Assembly: GCA_963977005.1 (NCBI GenBank)
Contig: CAXBMQ010000002.1
Span: 186,001-250,000 of the forward strand
Direction: 5' to 3'
From: CAXBCP01 sp963977005
GTDB lineage: Bacteria; Pseudomonadota; Alphaproteobacteria; MPNO01; UBA830
DNA length: 64,000 bases
Position 1 is the stretch's first letter. Each line of letters starts with the position of its first letter. A model generated the notes under the pieces. It did no database searches, was not told the DNA's origin, and was given only the letters and a program-made list of their open reading frames with translations. Below, piece after piece: positions 25,585-34,469 of the stretch. Position numbers and translations under genes: made by a program.

Positions 25585-26987
25585 TGTGCCGCGGATCGTC
25601 CTTCCGTCGGCCATGACTGCGCGAAGGCGACTCCCAGAATTGCGGCAAACGTCACAGAGACGCCGGGTATCTGGGGCCCGAAATCGAAATAGGAATGGAA
25701 GGCCACGAGCAGCGCGGTCGCCGCGCCGACGGCGGGATAGACCTGATGCCGGCGGCGTTGCAGTGTTCCGGCAAAACACCGGATAACGATGAGCATGATC
25801 GCGCCGAAATAAAGCGCCGCGGCAACGATCCCAGCCTCCGCCGCGAATTCAAGATACACACTGTGTGCCGATGCGAAGGCCGGTGAGATGGCCGGGAATC
25901 CGGCATCGCGGTATAGATGAAAAAGCGCCGGGAACGACCCTGCACCGTGCCCCGTCACCGGCGCATCGGCGATCGCCCGCAGCGCGACACTGTGGATAAG
26001 ATGACGATCCGAATTGAAAAACTGCCCGGCCAACCTGTCCGAGAGACCGCCGCCGCTGACTGCGAATGTCGCAATGCCGAGCAACAGCAATCCGCCGGCC
26101 AGCGCAATCGACGTGCGTTTGCGCAGCGTACCGCCTGCCTGCAGTAGCATGATGAGTACGATCAGCCCGATGGCGGTAAAGATCACGCCGCCCCGCGATT
26201 TGGTCAGCAACAGGGCGCTGCCGATGATGACGCAGATGCCGGTCAGCACAAAAACCGACATGCTGAGATTCTCCATCGAGTTCAGAAAGCGCCGCGAGCT
26301 GTCAAAGGCGCCGGAAGCATCTCTCTTGAGATAGCGGATCGCCAGGCCGAAGGATGTAATCAGCCCGATTCCGGCAAAAACCGCGTAGTGGTTGCGGTTG
26401 ACGAAGGTGCTCGTCAGGGAGAGCTGATACGCCCATTTCTCCGAGAACAGAATCATGCCGGATCCGGAAACATAGGCCCAGATTCCATAGGCCGCATAAA
26501 GCAGCCCGGTAACCGCAATCGCCCAGAAAATCAGATGGGCGCGCTCAGACGACCGGCCGAACTGCATGCCAAGCCAGAAAATGACGGCGTAGCTGCCCAT
26601 GCGGGCGAGGGTGTCGGGGACGGCGTCCGGGTTAAGGGCGATCGCGCCCGACACCGTCCGGTCCGTCAGAACGGTCCGGATATCCGCCCATAGCGGATGA
26701 TGAAGATCGACGGGTGCCAGCGGCGACGCTTGTACAAAAAGCCAGAGCAGAACGAGGCCCAGCATCGCCGCCGGCACACGGTACCGGGACGCAGGAATGG
26801 CATAGAGATCCGCCCGCAACGCCGCTGCCGCGGCCCAGAGCAGCAGGGCAATGCCGGTCAGGATAGACAGCAGGCTGTACGACCAGAGGTGTGCCGACCC
26901 GTATGGCAGGGGCGCCAGGACCACGATAGCAAGAAAGAACCAGAAAGATCCGGCGACAGCGAGGCGGCTGATATTTTGACCCGCCAT
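25566..26987 (-). CDS. O-antigen ligase/polymerase (Wzy/WaaL) family protein
   Basis: A polytopic membrane protein of about 473 residues with 10 to 12 helices. The family's large periplasmic loop lies between RLAGQFFNSDRHLIHSVALR and the GHGAGSFPALFHLYRDAGF region, and carries the conserved GHGxGSF and HSVYLEFAAEAG segments. It would polymerise or ligate lipid-linked repeat units. I start at the ATG 4 bases after the stop of the priming transferase; a start at 27023 would overlap that gene. It is the first of two Wzy-type proteins in the locus. Confidence 0.85.
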   Translation of the reverse strand: MAGQNISRLAVAGSFWFFLAIVVLAPLPYGSAHLWSYSLLSILTGIALLLWAAAAALRADLYAIPASRYRVPAAMLGLVLLWLFVQASPLAPVDLHHPLWADIRTVLTDRTVSGAIALNPDAVPDTLARMGSYAVIFWLGMQFGRSSERAHLIFWAIAVTGLLYAAYGIWAYVSGSGMILFSEKWAYQLSLTSTFVNRNHYAVFAGIGLITSFGLAIRYLKRDASGAFDSSRRFLNSMENLSMSVFVLTGICVIIGSALLLTKSRGGVIFTAIGLIVLIMLLQAGGTLRKRTSIALAGGLLLLGIATFAVSGGGLSDRLAGQFFNSDRHLIHSVALRAIADAPVTGHGAGSFPALFHLYRDAGFPAISPAFASAHSVYLEFAAEAGIVAAALYFGAIMLIVIRCFAGTLQRRRHQVYPAVGAATALLVAFHSYFDFGPQIPGVSVTFAAILGVAFAQSWPTEGRSAAHQSRDR

Positions 26988-26991
26988 CGCG

Positions 26992-28407
26992 TCAGTACGC
27001 GTTCCGGTGAACGAAGCCGACAAAGGCCGTCATGATCAGAATGCGCAGGTCGAACAGAACCGACCAGTGGTCAATGTAGTAGAGATCATGTTGTACGCGT
27101 TGACGCATCAGGTCGACCGTCTGGGTCTCTCCGCGGAAACCGTTGACCTGAGCCCATCCCGTTATGCCGGGTTTTACCCGGTGCCGAGACAGGTATTCAT
27201 TGATGACGGATGCGTATTCTTCGTTATGTTCGACGGCATGCGGGCGCGGTCCCACGAGAGACATCTCGCCCCGGATCACGTTGATGAGTTGCGGCAATTC
27301 GTCGAGGCTGGTCCGGCGCAGAAATTTGCCGATCGTCGTGACTCGCGGGTCCGCCCGGGTCGCCTGCGCGACGTCGGCACCCGGCGCCGGGTCGTCGCGC
27401 ATGGTGCGGAATTTCAACACGGCAAACTCGTTATTGTTGAAGCCGTATCGTTTCTGACGGAACAGAACCGGTCCCCTGCTGTTCAACTTGATCGCGGCGG
27501 CGATGAGCAGAAGTATCGGGCTGAAGCCGATCAGCAGCAGCGTTGCCAGGATCCTGTCTTCAAGACCCTTCGCAAAGACGCTCCATCCGCTCAGCGGTCG
27601 TTCCGACAGCTTCAGCATCGGAATACCCGCAACCTCTCCATATCCCAGGCTCGGCAGTTCAAGCGAAATTTCTTCGGGGCAGAGCTTCACGTCCACCGCG
27701 ATGGTCTGCAGTTTGGCGGTCATCTCGCGCACTTCGCGACCGGCCCGCCAGGGCACGGCGACAATGATCTCGTCCACGCGGTGGCTCCGCATGAAGACGA
27801 GCAGGTCATCGATATCGCCCCGGACGCTGTGCCCGGCAATCTCGGCCGGTGCCGTCCCGCTGGCTTCCTTGAAGACCCCGACAATGGTCGTGTCCGCGTT
27901 TCGGGTTGTCTCGAGGTGGCGGATGAGTTTTTCGGCCGGCCCACCGGTCCCGATAATGGCGATGTTTATGTCCAGTTCGCCGCGCCGCGCCCAGCGTTCT
28001 ACCTGATAGGCAAACCCGATGCGTAAAATGCCGAACAGGATCAGGGTGATGGTGAACCAGGTGACCACCCAGAAGCGGGAATAACTGTCTGAAACCTGGG
28101 TGAAGTAGGCGAGCGCGATCAGGGTTACGAAAACCGCTCCCCAGATCGCGGTCACTTTTCCGAACTGGAGCGAGAACGTCACGAGGTTGGAAAACGAATA
28201 CAGGTTGGTGAAATGCATATAGGTCGCCGTCAGAAAGGCGGCGACAAGAACGGCCGTCAGATAGATATCGGTCACGGCGAAGGTGCCGTGACGGGCCCAA
28301 TAGGCGAACAGTCCCGCACCGATGACCGCCAGAACATCTGCAAGGCGCAGGCCGATAACGATCAGCCGCCGTGCGTCCGCTGCGAAAGTTGTGATAGCCG
28401 CGACCAT
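26992..28407 (-). CDS. WcaJ-like undecaprenyl-phosphate sugar phosphotransferase
   Basis: The priming enzyme that transfers a sugar 1-phosphate (usually glucose or galactose) to undecaprenyl phosphate. It has 471 residues, with four N-terminal helices (about 15-125), a CoA-binding-like Rossmann segment (NIAIIGTGGPAEKLI) and the C-terminal catalytic domain. The latter contains FSPILLLIAAAIKLNSRGPV, KFRTMRDD and the family block LPQLINVIRGEMSLVGPRPH. It shares the minus-strand operon with the Wzy-type gene (4-base gap). Confidence 0.92.
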   Translation of the reverse strand: MVAAITTFAADARRLIVIGLRLADVLAVIGAGLFAYWARHGTFAVTDIYLTAVLVAAFLTATYMHFTNLYSFSNLVTFSLQFGKVTAIWGAVFVTLIALAYFTQVSDSYSRFWVVTWFTITLILFGILRIGFAYQVERWARRGELDINIAIIGTGGPAEKLIRHLETTRNADTTIVGVFKEASGTAPAEIAGHSVRGDIDDLLVFMRSHRVDEIIVAVPWRAGREVREMTAKLQTIAVDVKLCPEEISLELPSLGYGEVAGIPMLKLSERPLSGWSVFAKGLEDRILATLLLIGFSPILLLIAAAIKLNSRGPVLFRQKRYGFNNNEFAVLKFRTMRDDPAPGADVAQATRADPRVTTIGKFLRRTSLDELPQLINVIRGEMSLVGPRPHAVEHNEEYASVINEYLSRHRVKPGITGWAQVNGFRGETQTVDLMRQRVQHDLYYIDHWSVLFDLRILIMTAFVGFVHRNAY

Positions 28408-28557
28408 GAAGCCTCGTCGCCCAGATGCCGTTTACGCGAATACGCCGATGCGTGGGTGGCAAGCACGCGACCGCGATATTACAGCGCAGAACGCCGGATT
28501 TCACCCTCTATCTGGCGGGCTTCCGGGTGCCCTGACAGTCCCGCAGACGGGTTTGTG

Positions 28558-29217
28558 TCAGCCTCGGCGGTGCAGCCACCAGCTCCGTTCGTTGATCGAA
28601 TAGATCGGCCGGTAGTGACGTATGGTTTCCGCGCGGACGACGCCCTGGACCTGATTGTCCAGCACCAGTGCCTGTCCGTCGAGATTCACCACCAGGATTG
28701 CATGGCCGACCCGCAGGTTCATGTCCTGGAGAACGACAATGCGCATTTCGCTGTTGGAAAAGCCAAGCGCGCGCAGCGATATGAATTTTGCGATGGCGTA
28801 GTCTTCGCAATCGCCGTTCCGCTTGAAGAACTGGCCAGGCGTCGCCCAGTAGTCTTTCACCCCGTAATTGCGCGGATCGGTGAAATAGCGCTGCCGGTTC
28901 ATGTACGCGTTCACCGCCCGCACCTGAGAGAGTTTGCTCCTGCCTTTGAGCGACGTCAGGAATTCTTTCCATTCCTTCAGGTGGCACTGGTTGAAAAGCG
29001 ACGACGTGCAGGGGGCGTCGGCAAGCTGGCGTTCGCTGAAATATCGCGACAAGGCGCCGTTCCATTTCGGAAACATCGCAATATTCGACGATTGCGTCGT
29101 CCGGGTATTGAATATGCCCGGAAAGGCGCCAGCGGTCGTCTTGGCGCCCGCCGGCAGGGCGGCACCGGCAGACATCAGCAGCGTGACGGCCAGGAGGGCG
29201 ATACGGGAATTCATCAT
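28558..29217 (-). CDS. LapG-like bacterial transglutaminase-like cysteine protease (BTLCP)
   Basis: 219 residues from the ATG at 29217, with a signal peptide (RIALLAVTLLMSAGAALPAG). The catalytic triad of the BTLCP/LapG family is visible: C137 in GDCEDYAIAK, H172 in VGHAILVV and D187 in VLDNQ. It also has the family's WxTPxxF-type segment (YWATPGQFF). LapG cleaves adhesins in the periplasm and is normally held by the membrane receptor LapD. Here it is divergent from a membrane PAS/HD-GYP-like protein. No large RTX adhesin is in the window. Confidence 0.88.
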   Translation of the reverse strand: MMNSRIALLAVTLLMSAGAALPAGAKTTAGAFPGIFNTRTTQSSNIAMFPKWNGALSRYFSERQLADAPCTSSLFNQCHLKEWKEFLTSLKGRSKLSQVRAVNAYMNRQRYFTDPRNYGVKDYWATPGQFFKRNGDCEDYAIAKFISLRALGFSNSEMRIVVLQDMNLRVGHAILVVNLDGQALVLDNQVQGVVRAETIRHYRPIYSINERSWWLHRRG

Positions 29218-29257
29218 GCCCCAGCGTAGCAACGACGTGATTAAGGGAATGCTAACC

Positions 29258-29274
29258 GCATTGCTTAACAATGC
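29258..29274. promoter_or_regulatory. Inverted repeat between the protease and sensor genes
   Basis: GCATTG (29258-29263) and CAATGC (29269-29274) flank 5 bases in the 112-base divergent spacer. This position would suit an operator controlling both genes. Only the symmetry is seen. Confidence 0.35.
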
Positions 29275-29329
29275 TTGTTTCAGCGTGCGACATCCCGCCG
29301 TTGGTGCTGGCATTAATTGGGGTTTTCAG

Positions 29330-31438
29330 ATGGTATCCGGCAGAAAAGTTGCGTCAGAACTGCGCGAAGCCACGACATTGTCGATTATGTCGCTGACCGG
29401 TGCCGCAATAGCCGTGACCGCGCTTGTCGGGGTGGTTTTCGTGTTTCTGTTCGCCGATGCGCAGCACGCTCGGGACCGCCAGGCCTGGGAAGAACGGCTT
29501 GGCATCGTCGCAGATACCCGCAGTGCCGATATCGAAAAATGGGTGGAAACGCAGTATCGCGAACTGGGCGGCCTGGCGGAGAACGCCTCGTTGCAGCTCT
29601 ACATGTCCGAACTGGTGCGGGTCGCCGGCCAGGCCGAACCGCCTCCCCAGGCGCAATACCTGCAGAATTTGCTCACCGTCGTTGCGGCACAGGCGGGCTA
29701 CAACATCGAATTACAAGGTCCCGACGTGAACGCGAATGTGGACCGCGTGGCGGTTGCGGGAATTGGGCTTGTCGACATGTCGGGCAGAATTCTGGTGGCA
29801 ACCCGCGGCATGCCGGGTCTCGAAGGAGAGATTGCGCAGCGGCTGGTACTTGTCGGCGCCAATGACCGGGGCTTTCTCGATATACGAAAAGCGCCTTCGG
29901 GCGATCTTGTCACCGGGTTCTCGCTACCGGTTCACGCGGTACAATCCGCGGACGGTGCCGCGCGGCCCATCGGCCGGGTCGTCGGAATCCGCCGGATCCA
30001 CAACGGACTGTTTCCGTTGTTGAAACAACCGGGTTTTGCGTGGAAGACGGGCGAGATCTATCTGACACGCAAACGCGAAAAAACGGTCGAATTTCTGTCG
30101 CCGCGCATTGGCGATCGTGAACCCTTGACCGGCGCCCAGGCGCTCGACGTGCCCGGCCGGGTAAGTTCGATTGCTGCGCGCGGTGAAGCGTCGTTCGGGA
30201 TTGCGGACGACTATGCCGGTCAACAGGTCCTGTTTGCGGCGCGCGCCATCGCGGGCACGCCATGGACGGTGATTGTCAAAATTGCCCGTGCCGAGGCGAT
30301 GGGTGGCAGCGATTCGCGCCGGCTTACGCTGATTGCCGCGTTTCTGGCGCTGATCGCGCTGATTGTCGTCGGCCTGGTTGCGGTCTGGCGTCATGGGACA
30401 TCGCTGCGGGCCAGCGAGGCCGCCGTCCGATACCGCGATATGGCGCACCGTTACGAAGCGCAAAGCCGCTTTCTGCGCCTGGTCGCCGATAGCCAGCCCC
30501 ATCCGATGTTTATCGTCGACGAACAAAGCCGTTTCCGCTTCGCCAATCGTGCCGCGGCTTCCCAGGCGGCGACACGCGACGACGAGCTTATGGGCAAGTC
30601 GCTGAAAAGCGTTCTCGGCGCCGCGGAGGCGCAGCGCTATGAAGAACCGAACAGCAATGCGGTCAAAACCGGTTCGATCGTCTCGCGCATCCACCGTTCG
30701 GGCTCCAACGGCGACCTGCGCGTGGTTCAGGCGGAGCATATTCCCGTTGCGGAAGGCCCCGATTTCGATTCCGGCGTCCTTGTGATCGAGCAGGATATCA
30801 CCGGCGCGGTGCGGGAACGCGAGCACCGTGAGGCAGCCCTGAACCAGCTTGTGCGGACCCTGCTGACGGTTGTCGACAGCCGGGATCCGTTCGCGGCAAA
30901 CCATTCGATGCAGGTGGCGGTGGTGGCCCGTGCGGTTGCCGAGGAAATGGGCCTCGATGCCGAACTTGCCGAGACCGCCGAAACCGCAGGCAGCCTGATG
31001 AATGTGGGCAAGCTTCTGGTGTCTACCGATCTGCTGACCCGTCCGGGCGACCTGGGCGATGACGAAGTACGCCATATCCGCGAATGCCTCGCTGCCGGGG
31101 TGTCGCTGCTTGCAGATGTGCCGTTCAGCGGTCCCGTTGTGGAAACGCTGCGCCAGATGACGGAGAAATGGGACGGCACCGGCGGTCCCCGCGGATTGTC
31201 GGGAGACGAGATTCTGGTTACCGCGCGGATCGTGGCGGTCGCGAACGCTTTCGTTGCGATCCTCAATCCGCGTGCCTGGCGTCCCGGGGTCGACTTCGAT
31301 CAGGCGATCGATGCGATGCTTGCCGCGTCGGGCAGCGAATTCGACCGCGCGGTTGTCGCTGCACTGATCAATCGGCTCGAAAATCACGGCGGCCGCTCGG
31401 ACTGGGCGCAGCTGTCGGAAATCCGGCCCGGTCACTAA
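29330..31438 (+). CDS. Membrane sensor with periplasmic Cache-like, PAS and degenerate HD-GYP domains
   Basis: About 702 residues from the ATG at 29330; the frame is open further upstream but lies over the protease gene. Helix 1 (about 19-42), a periplasmic sensor (about 44-328), helix 2 (about 331-353), a PAS domain (about 380-500) and an HD-GYP-like domain (about 503-702) follow. The HD pair is replaced (LMNVGKLL where HDxGK is expected), and the HHExxDGxGYP block reads MTEKWDGTGGP. Metal ligands are therefore missing and phosphodiesterase activity is unlikely. It may act as a receptor or scaffold instead. The stop codon lies in a tandem duplication. Confidence 0.8.
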   Translation: MVSGRKVASELREATTLSIMSLTGAAIAVTALVGVVFVFLFADAQHARDRQAWEERLGIVADTRSADIEKWVETQYRELGGLAENASLQLYMSELVRVAGQAEPPPQAQYLQNLLTVVAAQAGYNIELQGPDVNANVDRVAVAGIGLVDMSGRILVATRGMPGLEGEIAQRLVLVGANDRGFLDIRKAPSGDLVTGFSLPVHAVQSADGAARPIGRVVGIRRIHNGLFPLLKQPGFAWKTGEIYLTRKREKTVEFLSPRIGDREPLTGAQALDVPGRVSSIAARGEASFGIADDYAGQQVLFAARAIAGTPWTVIVKIARAEAMGGSDSRRLTLIAAFLALIALIVVGLVAVWRHGTSLRASEAAVRYRDMAHRYEAQSRFLRLVADSQPHPMFIVDEQSRFRFANRAAASQAATRDDELMGKSLKSVLGAAEAQRYEEPNSNAVKTGSIVSRIHRSGSNGDLRVVQAEHIPVAEGPDFDSGVLVIEQDITGAVREREHREAALNQLVRTLLTVVDSRDPFAANHSMQVAVVARAVAEEMGLDAELAETAETAGSLMNVGKLLVSTDLLTRPGDLGDDEVRHIRECLAAGVSLLADVPFSGPVVETLRQMTEKWDGTGGPRGLSGDEILVTARIVAVANAFVAILNPRAWRPGVDFDQAIDAMLAASGSEFDRAVVAALINRLENHGGRSDWAQLSEIRPGH

Positions 31439-31449
31439 CCGGTCACTAA
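31428..31449 (+). repeat. 11-base tandem duplication spanning a stop codon
   Basis: CCGGTCACTAA occurs twice in direct tandem (31428-31438 and 31439-31449). The first copy contains the TAA stop of the HD-GYP-like gene. Confidence 0.85.
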
Positions 31450-31460
31450 CATGTGACCGG
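31439..31460 (+). terminator. Hairpin after the HD-GYP-like gene, no T-tract
   Basis: CCGGTCAC (31439-31446) pairs perfectly with GTGACCGG (31453-31460) over a TAACAT loop, directly after the stop codon. No run of T follows, so it is at best a weak intrinsic terminator or an mRNA 3' stabiliser. Confidence 0.4.
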
Positions 31461-31563
31461 CAGGTCGCCGGGCAGGGCATCGGCGCGGGTATCGGCTTCC
31501 GGACTCTGTACCCGGCCATTCAGGACAGTGGATAAATAGGTCATAGACGGGCATAAACGGCCC

Positions 31564-32322
31564 ATGTTTTCAAAGCTCTTCGGATCGCGCCGTCAGGAAA
31601 CACGCGTTTATTCAGCGCCCGCGGAGACACGCGTATACGCGGTTGGCGACATTCACGGCAGGGTCGATCTTCTGAACCGGCTGCACGACATGATTTCAGC
31701 CGATATTCGGGCAAAGCGGCCGGGGCGGGCTGTCGTCATCTATGTGGGCGACTATATCGATCGCGGCGATTCGTCCCGCGAGGTGATCGATCTGCTGCTG
31801 ACCAGACCTGTCGAGGGTGCCGAGACGGTTCACCTGCTCGGCAATCACGAAGCTTTCATGCTGACATTTCTGGACGACCCGTCGGTGGGAGAGCCCTGGC
31901 TCAAGAACGGGGGCGATTCCACGGTGTACAGCTACGGTGTCGGCGCACCCCACGTTTCCGACCGCGGTGAGCGCCATCGGATGATGCGGGACGATCTGCG
32001 TGAAAAACTGCCTGAAGCGCATCTCGAATTCCTGCGGTCGCTCAAACGATACCATGTGGAAGGCGACTATGCGTTCGTGCATGCCGGTATCCGGCCCGGC
32101 GTGGCGCTCGATGAGCAGGTCGATGACGATGTTCTGTGGATTCGTGGCGAATTCCTGGAAGACAGATCCGATCACGGGAAATGCATCGTCCATGGCCATA
32201 CGATCACCGACGATATCGACGTACGCGAGAACCGTATCGGGATAGATACCGGCGCCTATTACAGCGGCACACTGAGCTGTCTCGTGCTGGACGGCGAGTC
32301 CCGCGCGGTTCTGCAGACCTGA
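31564..32322 (+). CDS. PPP-family serine/threonine phosphatase-like metallophosphoesterase
   Basis: 252 residues with the three PPP signatures: GDIHGR (28-33), GDYIDRG (62-68) and GNHE (93-96), followed by HAGIRPG and HGHT that complete the two-metal site. Bacterial relatives include PrpA/PrpB and ApaH-like phosphatases. Its stop is 3 bases before the nucleotidyltransferase gene, so they are probably one transcript. It may counteract Ser/Thr phosphorylation in the locus, such as by the HprK-like kinase (inference). Confidence 0.88.
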   Translation: MFSKLFGSRRQETRVYSAPAETRVYAVGDIHGRVDLLNRLHDMISADIRAKRPGRAVVIYVGDYIDRGDSSREVIDLLLTRPVEGAETVHLLGNHEAFMLTFLDDPSVGEPWLKNGGDSTVYSYGVGAPHVSDRGERHRMMRDDLREKLPEAHLEFLRSLKRYHVEGDYAFVHAGIRPGVALDEQVDDDVLWIRGEFLEDRSDHGKCIVHGHTITDDIDVRENRIGIDTGAYYSGTLSCLVLDGESRAVLQT

Positions 32323-32325
32323 CGC

Positions 32326-33420
32326 ATGGCATCCGGCGGGGTCCTGCAACCACAGACGATACCGGCGGAAGCATCCTTGTGGCGCGCGGTGCTCGACCCC
32401 GACGGCGCGTTTCCGCCGCACTGGCAGGATGGATTGCCCCTGGACGCCGCACAGCGTTTTGCCGACCTGGTCACGCCCGCGCTGGCGGCACATTGCCTGG
32501 CGGCGGCGGAAGACCGTCTCGGCAAGACATTTATCGACCGCGAAACCGTCAAACAAAGCCTGCTGATAAACCGGTTCAATGGCGGCGTTCAGCGGCGCTG
32601 GATGAAGGCAATCGCGGAAGCCGGTATTCCGGTGGTGTATCTGAAGGGTTTCGCCTTCGCGCATACGCTGTATCCGGATCCGGACATCCGAACGATCGGC
32701 GATCTCGATATTCTGGTCCGGCCGGCCGCGCTGGCGGATCTTGTCGGCTTTCTGACCGAAAAGGGTTTCGCGTTCGATTCTCTGCCGACGGCGCCATGGG
32801 GCTTTATTTCCGATGCCAGCTTCATGCCGCTGGTCTCCGAGACAAACGACTGCAGCATCGACATTCATGTCCAGCCCGACTGCTATCCGGCCTACCGGTC
32901 CCTGACCGTCGATGACGTGTTTGCAAAATCGATACGCCGGACAATCGCCGGCGCCGAGGTCAGAATCCCATGCACGGAGCATGCCATGATTCTGTGTCTG
33001 ACCAATGCGGCCAAGGACAAATTCGGGGTGTTCAGCGTCCGCAAACTCGTCGATATCTGGATGCTGCTGAAATCGGGCGTTCCGATCGACTGGGATGTTG
33101 TCGAACGGCTCGCGGCGGCGGGCCGTTTCCTGAAGCCGGCGCGTGTTGTCTTTGCCCTGCTGTGCCGGCTGGGGATGACGCAGGGGACTGTTCCGGAAGC
33201 GCTCTGCCGGGCGCCATCGGGACTGGCAACGCGGCCGTTCGAGCGCCTGGTATCGGACTATGCGTCGATGTTTGACCGGGAACCTTCCGTGTTTCGCGTG
33301 TTGGAACGCGAATTCACGCTTTGTACGGAGCCTGGCGTCGCCCTGCACAATGCGGGGCTCCGTTTGAAAGGCCTGATCCGGCGTAAAAGCGGTTTACCGG
33401 AAGGCTATTCGGCCCCTTGA
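32326..33420 (+). CDS. Nucleotidyltransferase-fold family protein (NTP_transf_5 type)
   Basis: 364 residues. The nucleotidyltransferase core is seen as VVYLKGFAFAHTLYPD (about 103-118) and GDLDILV with D126 and D128. This family often accompanies HprK-like and PqqD-like genes in lasso-peptide and exopolysaccharide loci; here those two partners lie 14 kb upstream in the same region. The substrate is unknown. It starts 3 bases after the phosphatase stop. Confidence 0.75.
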   Translation: MASGGVLQPQTIPAEASLWRAVLDPDGAFPPHWQDGLPLDAAQRFADLVTPALAAHCLAAAEDRLGKTFIDRETVKQSLLINRFNGGVQRRWMKAIAEAGIPVVYLKGFAFAHTLYPDPDIRTIGDLDILVRPAALADLVGFLTEKGFAFDSLPTAPWGFISDASFMPLVSETNDCSIDIHVQPDCYPAYRSLTVDDVFAKSIRRTIAGAEVRIPCTEHAMILCLTNAAKDKFGVFSVRKLVDIWMLLKSGVPIDWDVVERLAAAGRFLKPARVVFALLCRLGMTQGTVPEALCRAPSGLATRPFERLVSDYASMFDREPSVFRVLEREFTLCTEPGVALHNAGLRLKGLIRRKSGLPEGYSAP

Positions 33421-33511
33421 CGGCGCGGGCCGGCAGGGGTCTTTTGTACGACTTTCGTTGATAGCCCCGCGACGGCTTTCGACCGGATAATTTTGCGAGT
33501 AGGGAGTTCGA

Positions 33512-34462
33512 ATGTCGGTACCGAGAAAAATTCTGATCACCGGGGGCGCTGGATTTATCGGCTCGCACCTCTGCGAAAGGCTGTTGAACGACGGCAACGA
33601 TGTGCTTTGCGTCGACAACTATTTTACCGGTGTTAAGGACAACATCGCCCATCTGCTCGACAATCCCCGTTTCGAGATCATGCGTCACGATGTGACTTTC
33701 CCGCTATATGTCGAGGTAGACGAGATCTACAACCTCGCCTGTCCCGCATCGCCGGTGCATTATCAGCACGATCCCGTACAGACGACCAAGACCAGCGTGC
33801 ATGGCGCGATCAACATGCTCGGTCTTGCAAAGCGCCTGCGGGCCAAGGTGTTTCAGGCATCGACCAGCGAGGTCTATGGCGACCCGGAAGTCCACCCGCA
33901 GCATGAATCCTATTGGGGCAACACGAATCCGATCGGCTTGCGCTCGTGCTACGACGAAGGAAAGCGCTGCGCCGAAACGCTGTTTTTCGACTACTGGCGC
34001 CAGCACCAGCTCCAGATCAAGGTCGCGCGGATATTCAATACCTACGGGCCGCGCATGCATCCGAATGACGGGCGTGTCGTCTCGAACTTCATCGTTCAGG
34101 CGCTGCAGGGCGACGATATCACGCTATACGGCGACGGATCCCAAACCCGGTCGTTCTGTTACGTCGACGACCTGGTCGAGGCATTCGTGCGGATCATGGC
34201 GACGGATGACGATTTCGTCGGTCCGGTCAATATCGGCAATCCTGGCGAGTTCACAATTCTGGAACTGGCCGAAAAGGTAATCGAATTCATCGGCAGCAGC
34301 AGCAAGATCGTAAGAAAACCGCTGCCGCAGGACGACCCGACCCGTCGCCGCCCCGATATCACGCTGGCGCAGGAAAAACTCGGCTGGGCGCCGAAGGTCG
34401 AGCTCGATGAGGGGCTGCGGCGGACGATCGAATACTTCGACCGGCTTCTGTCCGACCGGTAA
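33512..34462 (+). CDS. UDP-glucuronate decarboxylase (UXS) / SDR sugar-nucleotide epimerase family
   Basis: An extended SDR enzyme of 316 residues that in the UXS family turns UDP-glucuronate into UDP-xylose. It has the NAD-binding GGAGFIG (11-17), the catalytic pair Y147 and K151 in SCYDEGKRCAE, and UXS-typical LACPASPVHYQHDPVQTTKT and FNTYGPRMHPNDGRVVSNFI. AGGGAG precedes the ATG. A methyltransferase gene follows by 7 bases. It needs UDP-glucuronate, whose source is not obvious in the window. Confidence 0.92.
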   Translation: MSVPRKILITGGAGFIGSHLCERLLNDGNDVLCVDNYFTGVKDNIAHLLDNPRFEIMRHDVTFPLYVEVDEIYNLACPASPVHYQHDPVQTTKTSVHGAINMLGLAKRLRAKVFQASTSEVYGDPEVHPQHESYWGNTNPIGLRSCYDEGKRCAETLFFDYWRQHQLQIKVARIFNTYGPRMHPNDGRVVSNFIVQALQGDDITLYGDGSQTRSFCYVDDLVEAFVRIMATDDDFVGPVNIGNPGEFTILELAEKVIEFIGSSSKIVRKPLPQDDPTRRRPDITLAQEKLGWAPKVELDEGLRRTIEYFDRLLSDR

Positions 34463-34469
34463 CGGGAGA

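Noticed and set aside
25991..25999. TGTGGATAA, a perfect DnaA box core
   Set aside because: It is single and lies inside the Wzy-type coding sequence, far from dnaA, with no companion boxes or AT-rich region.
17625..33420. A complete lasso-peptide or other RiPP cluster
   Set aside because: No precursor peptide, no lasso-type B2 protease and no dedicated exporter are next to the PqqD gene; the parts are spread over a glycan locus.
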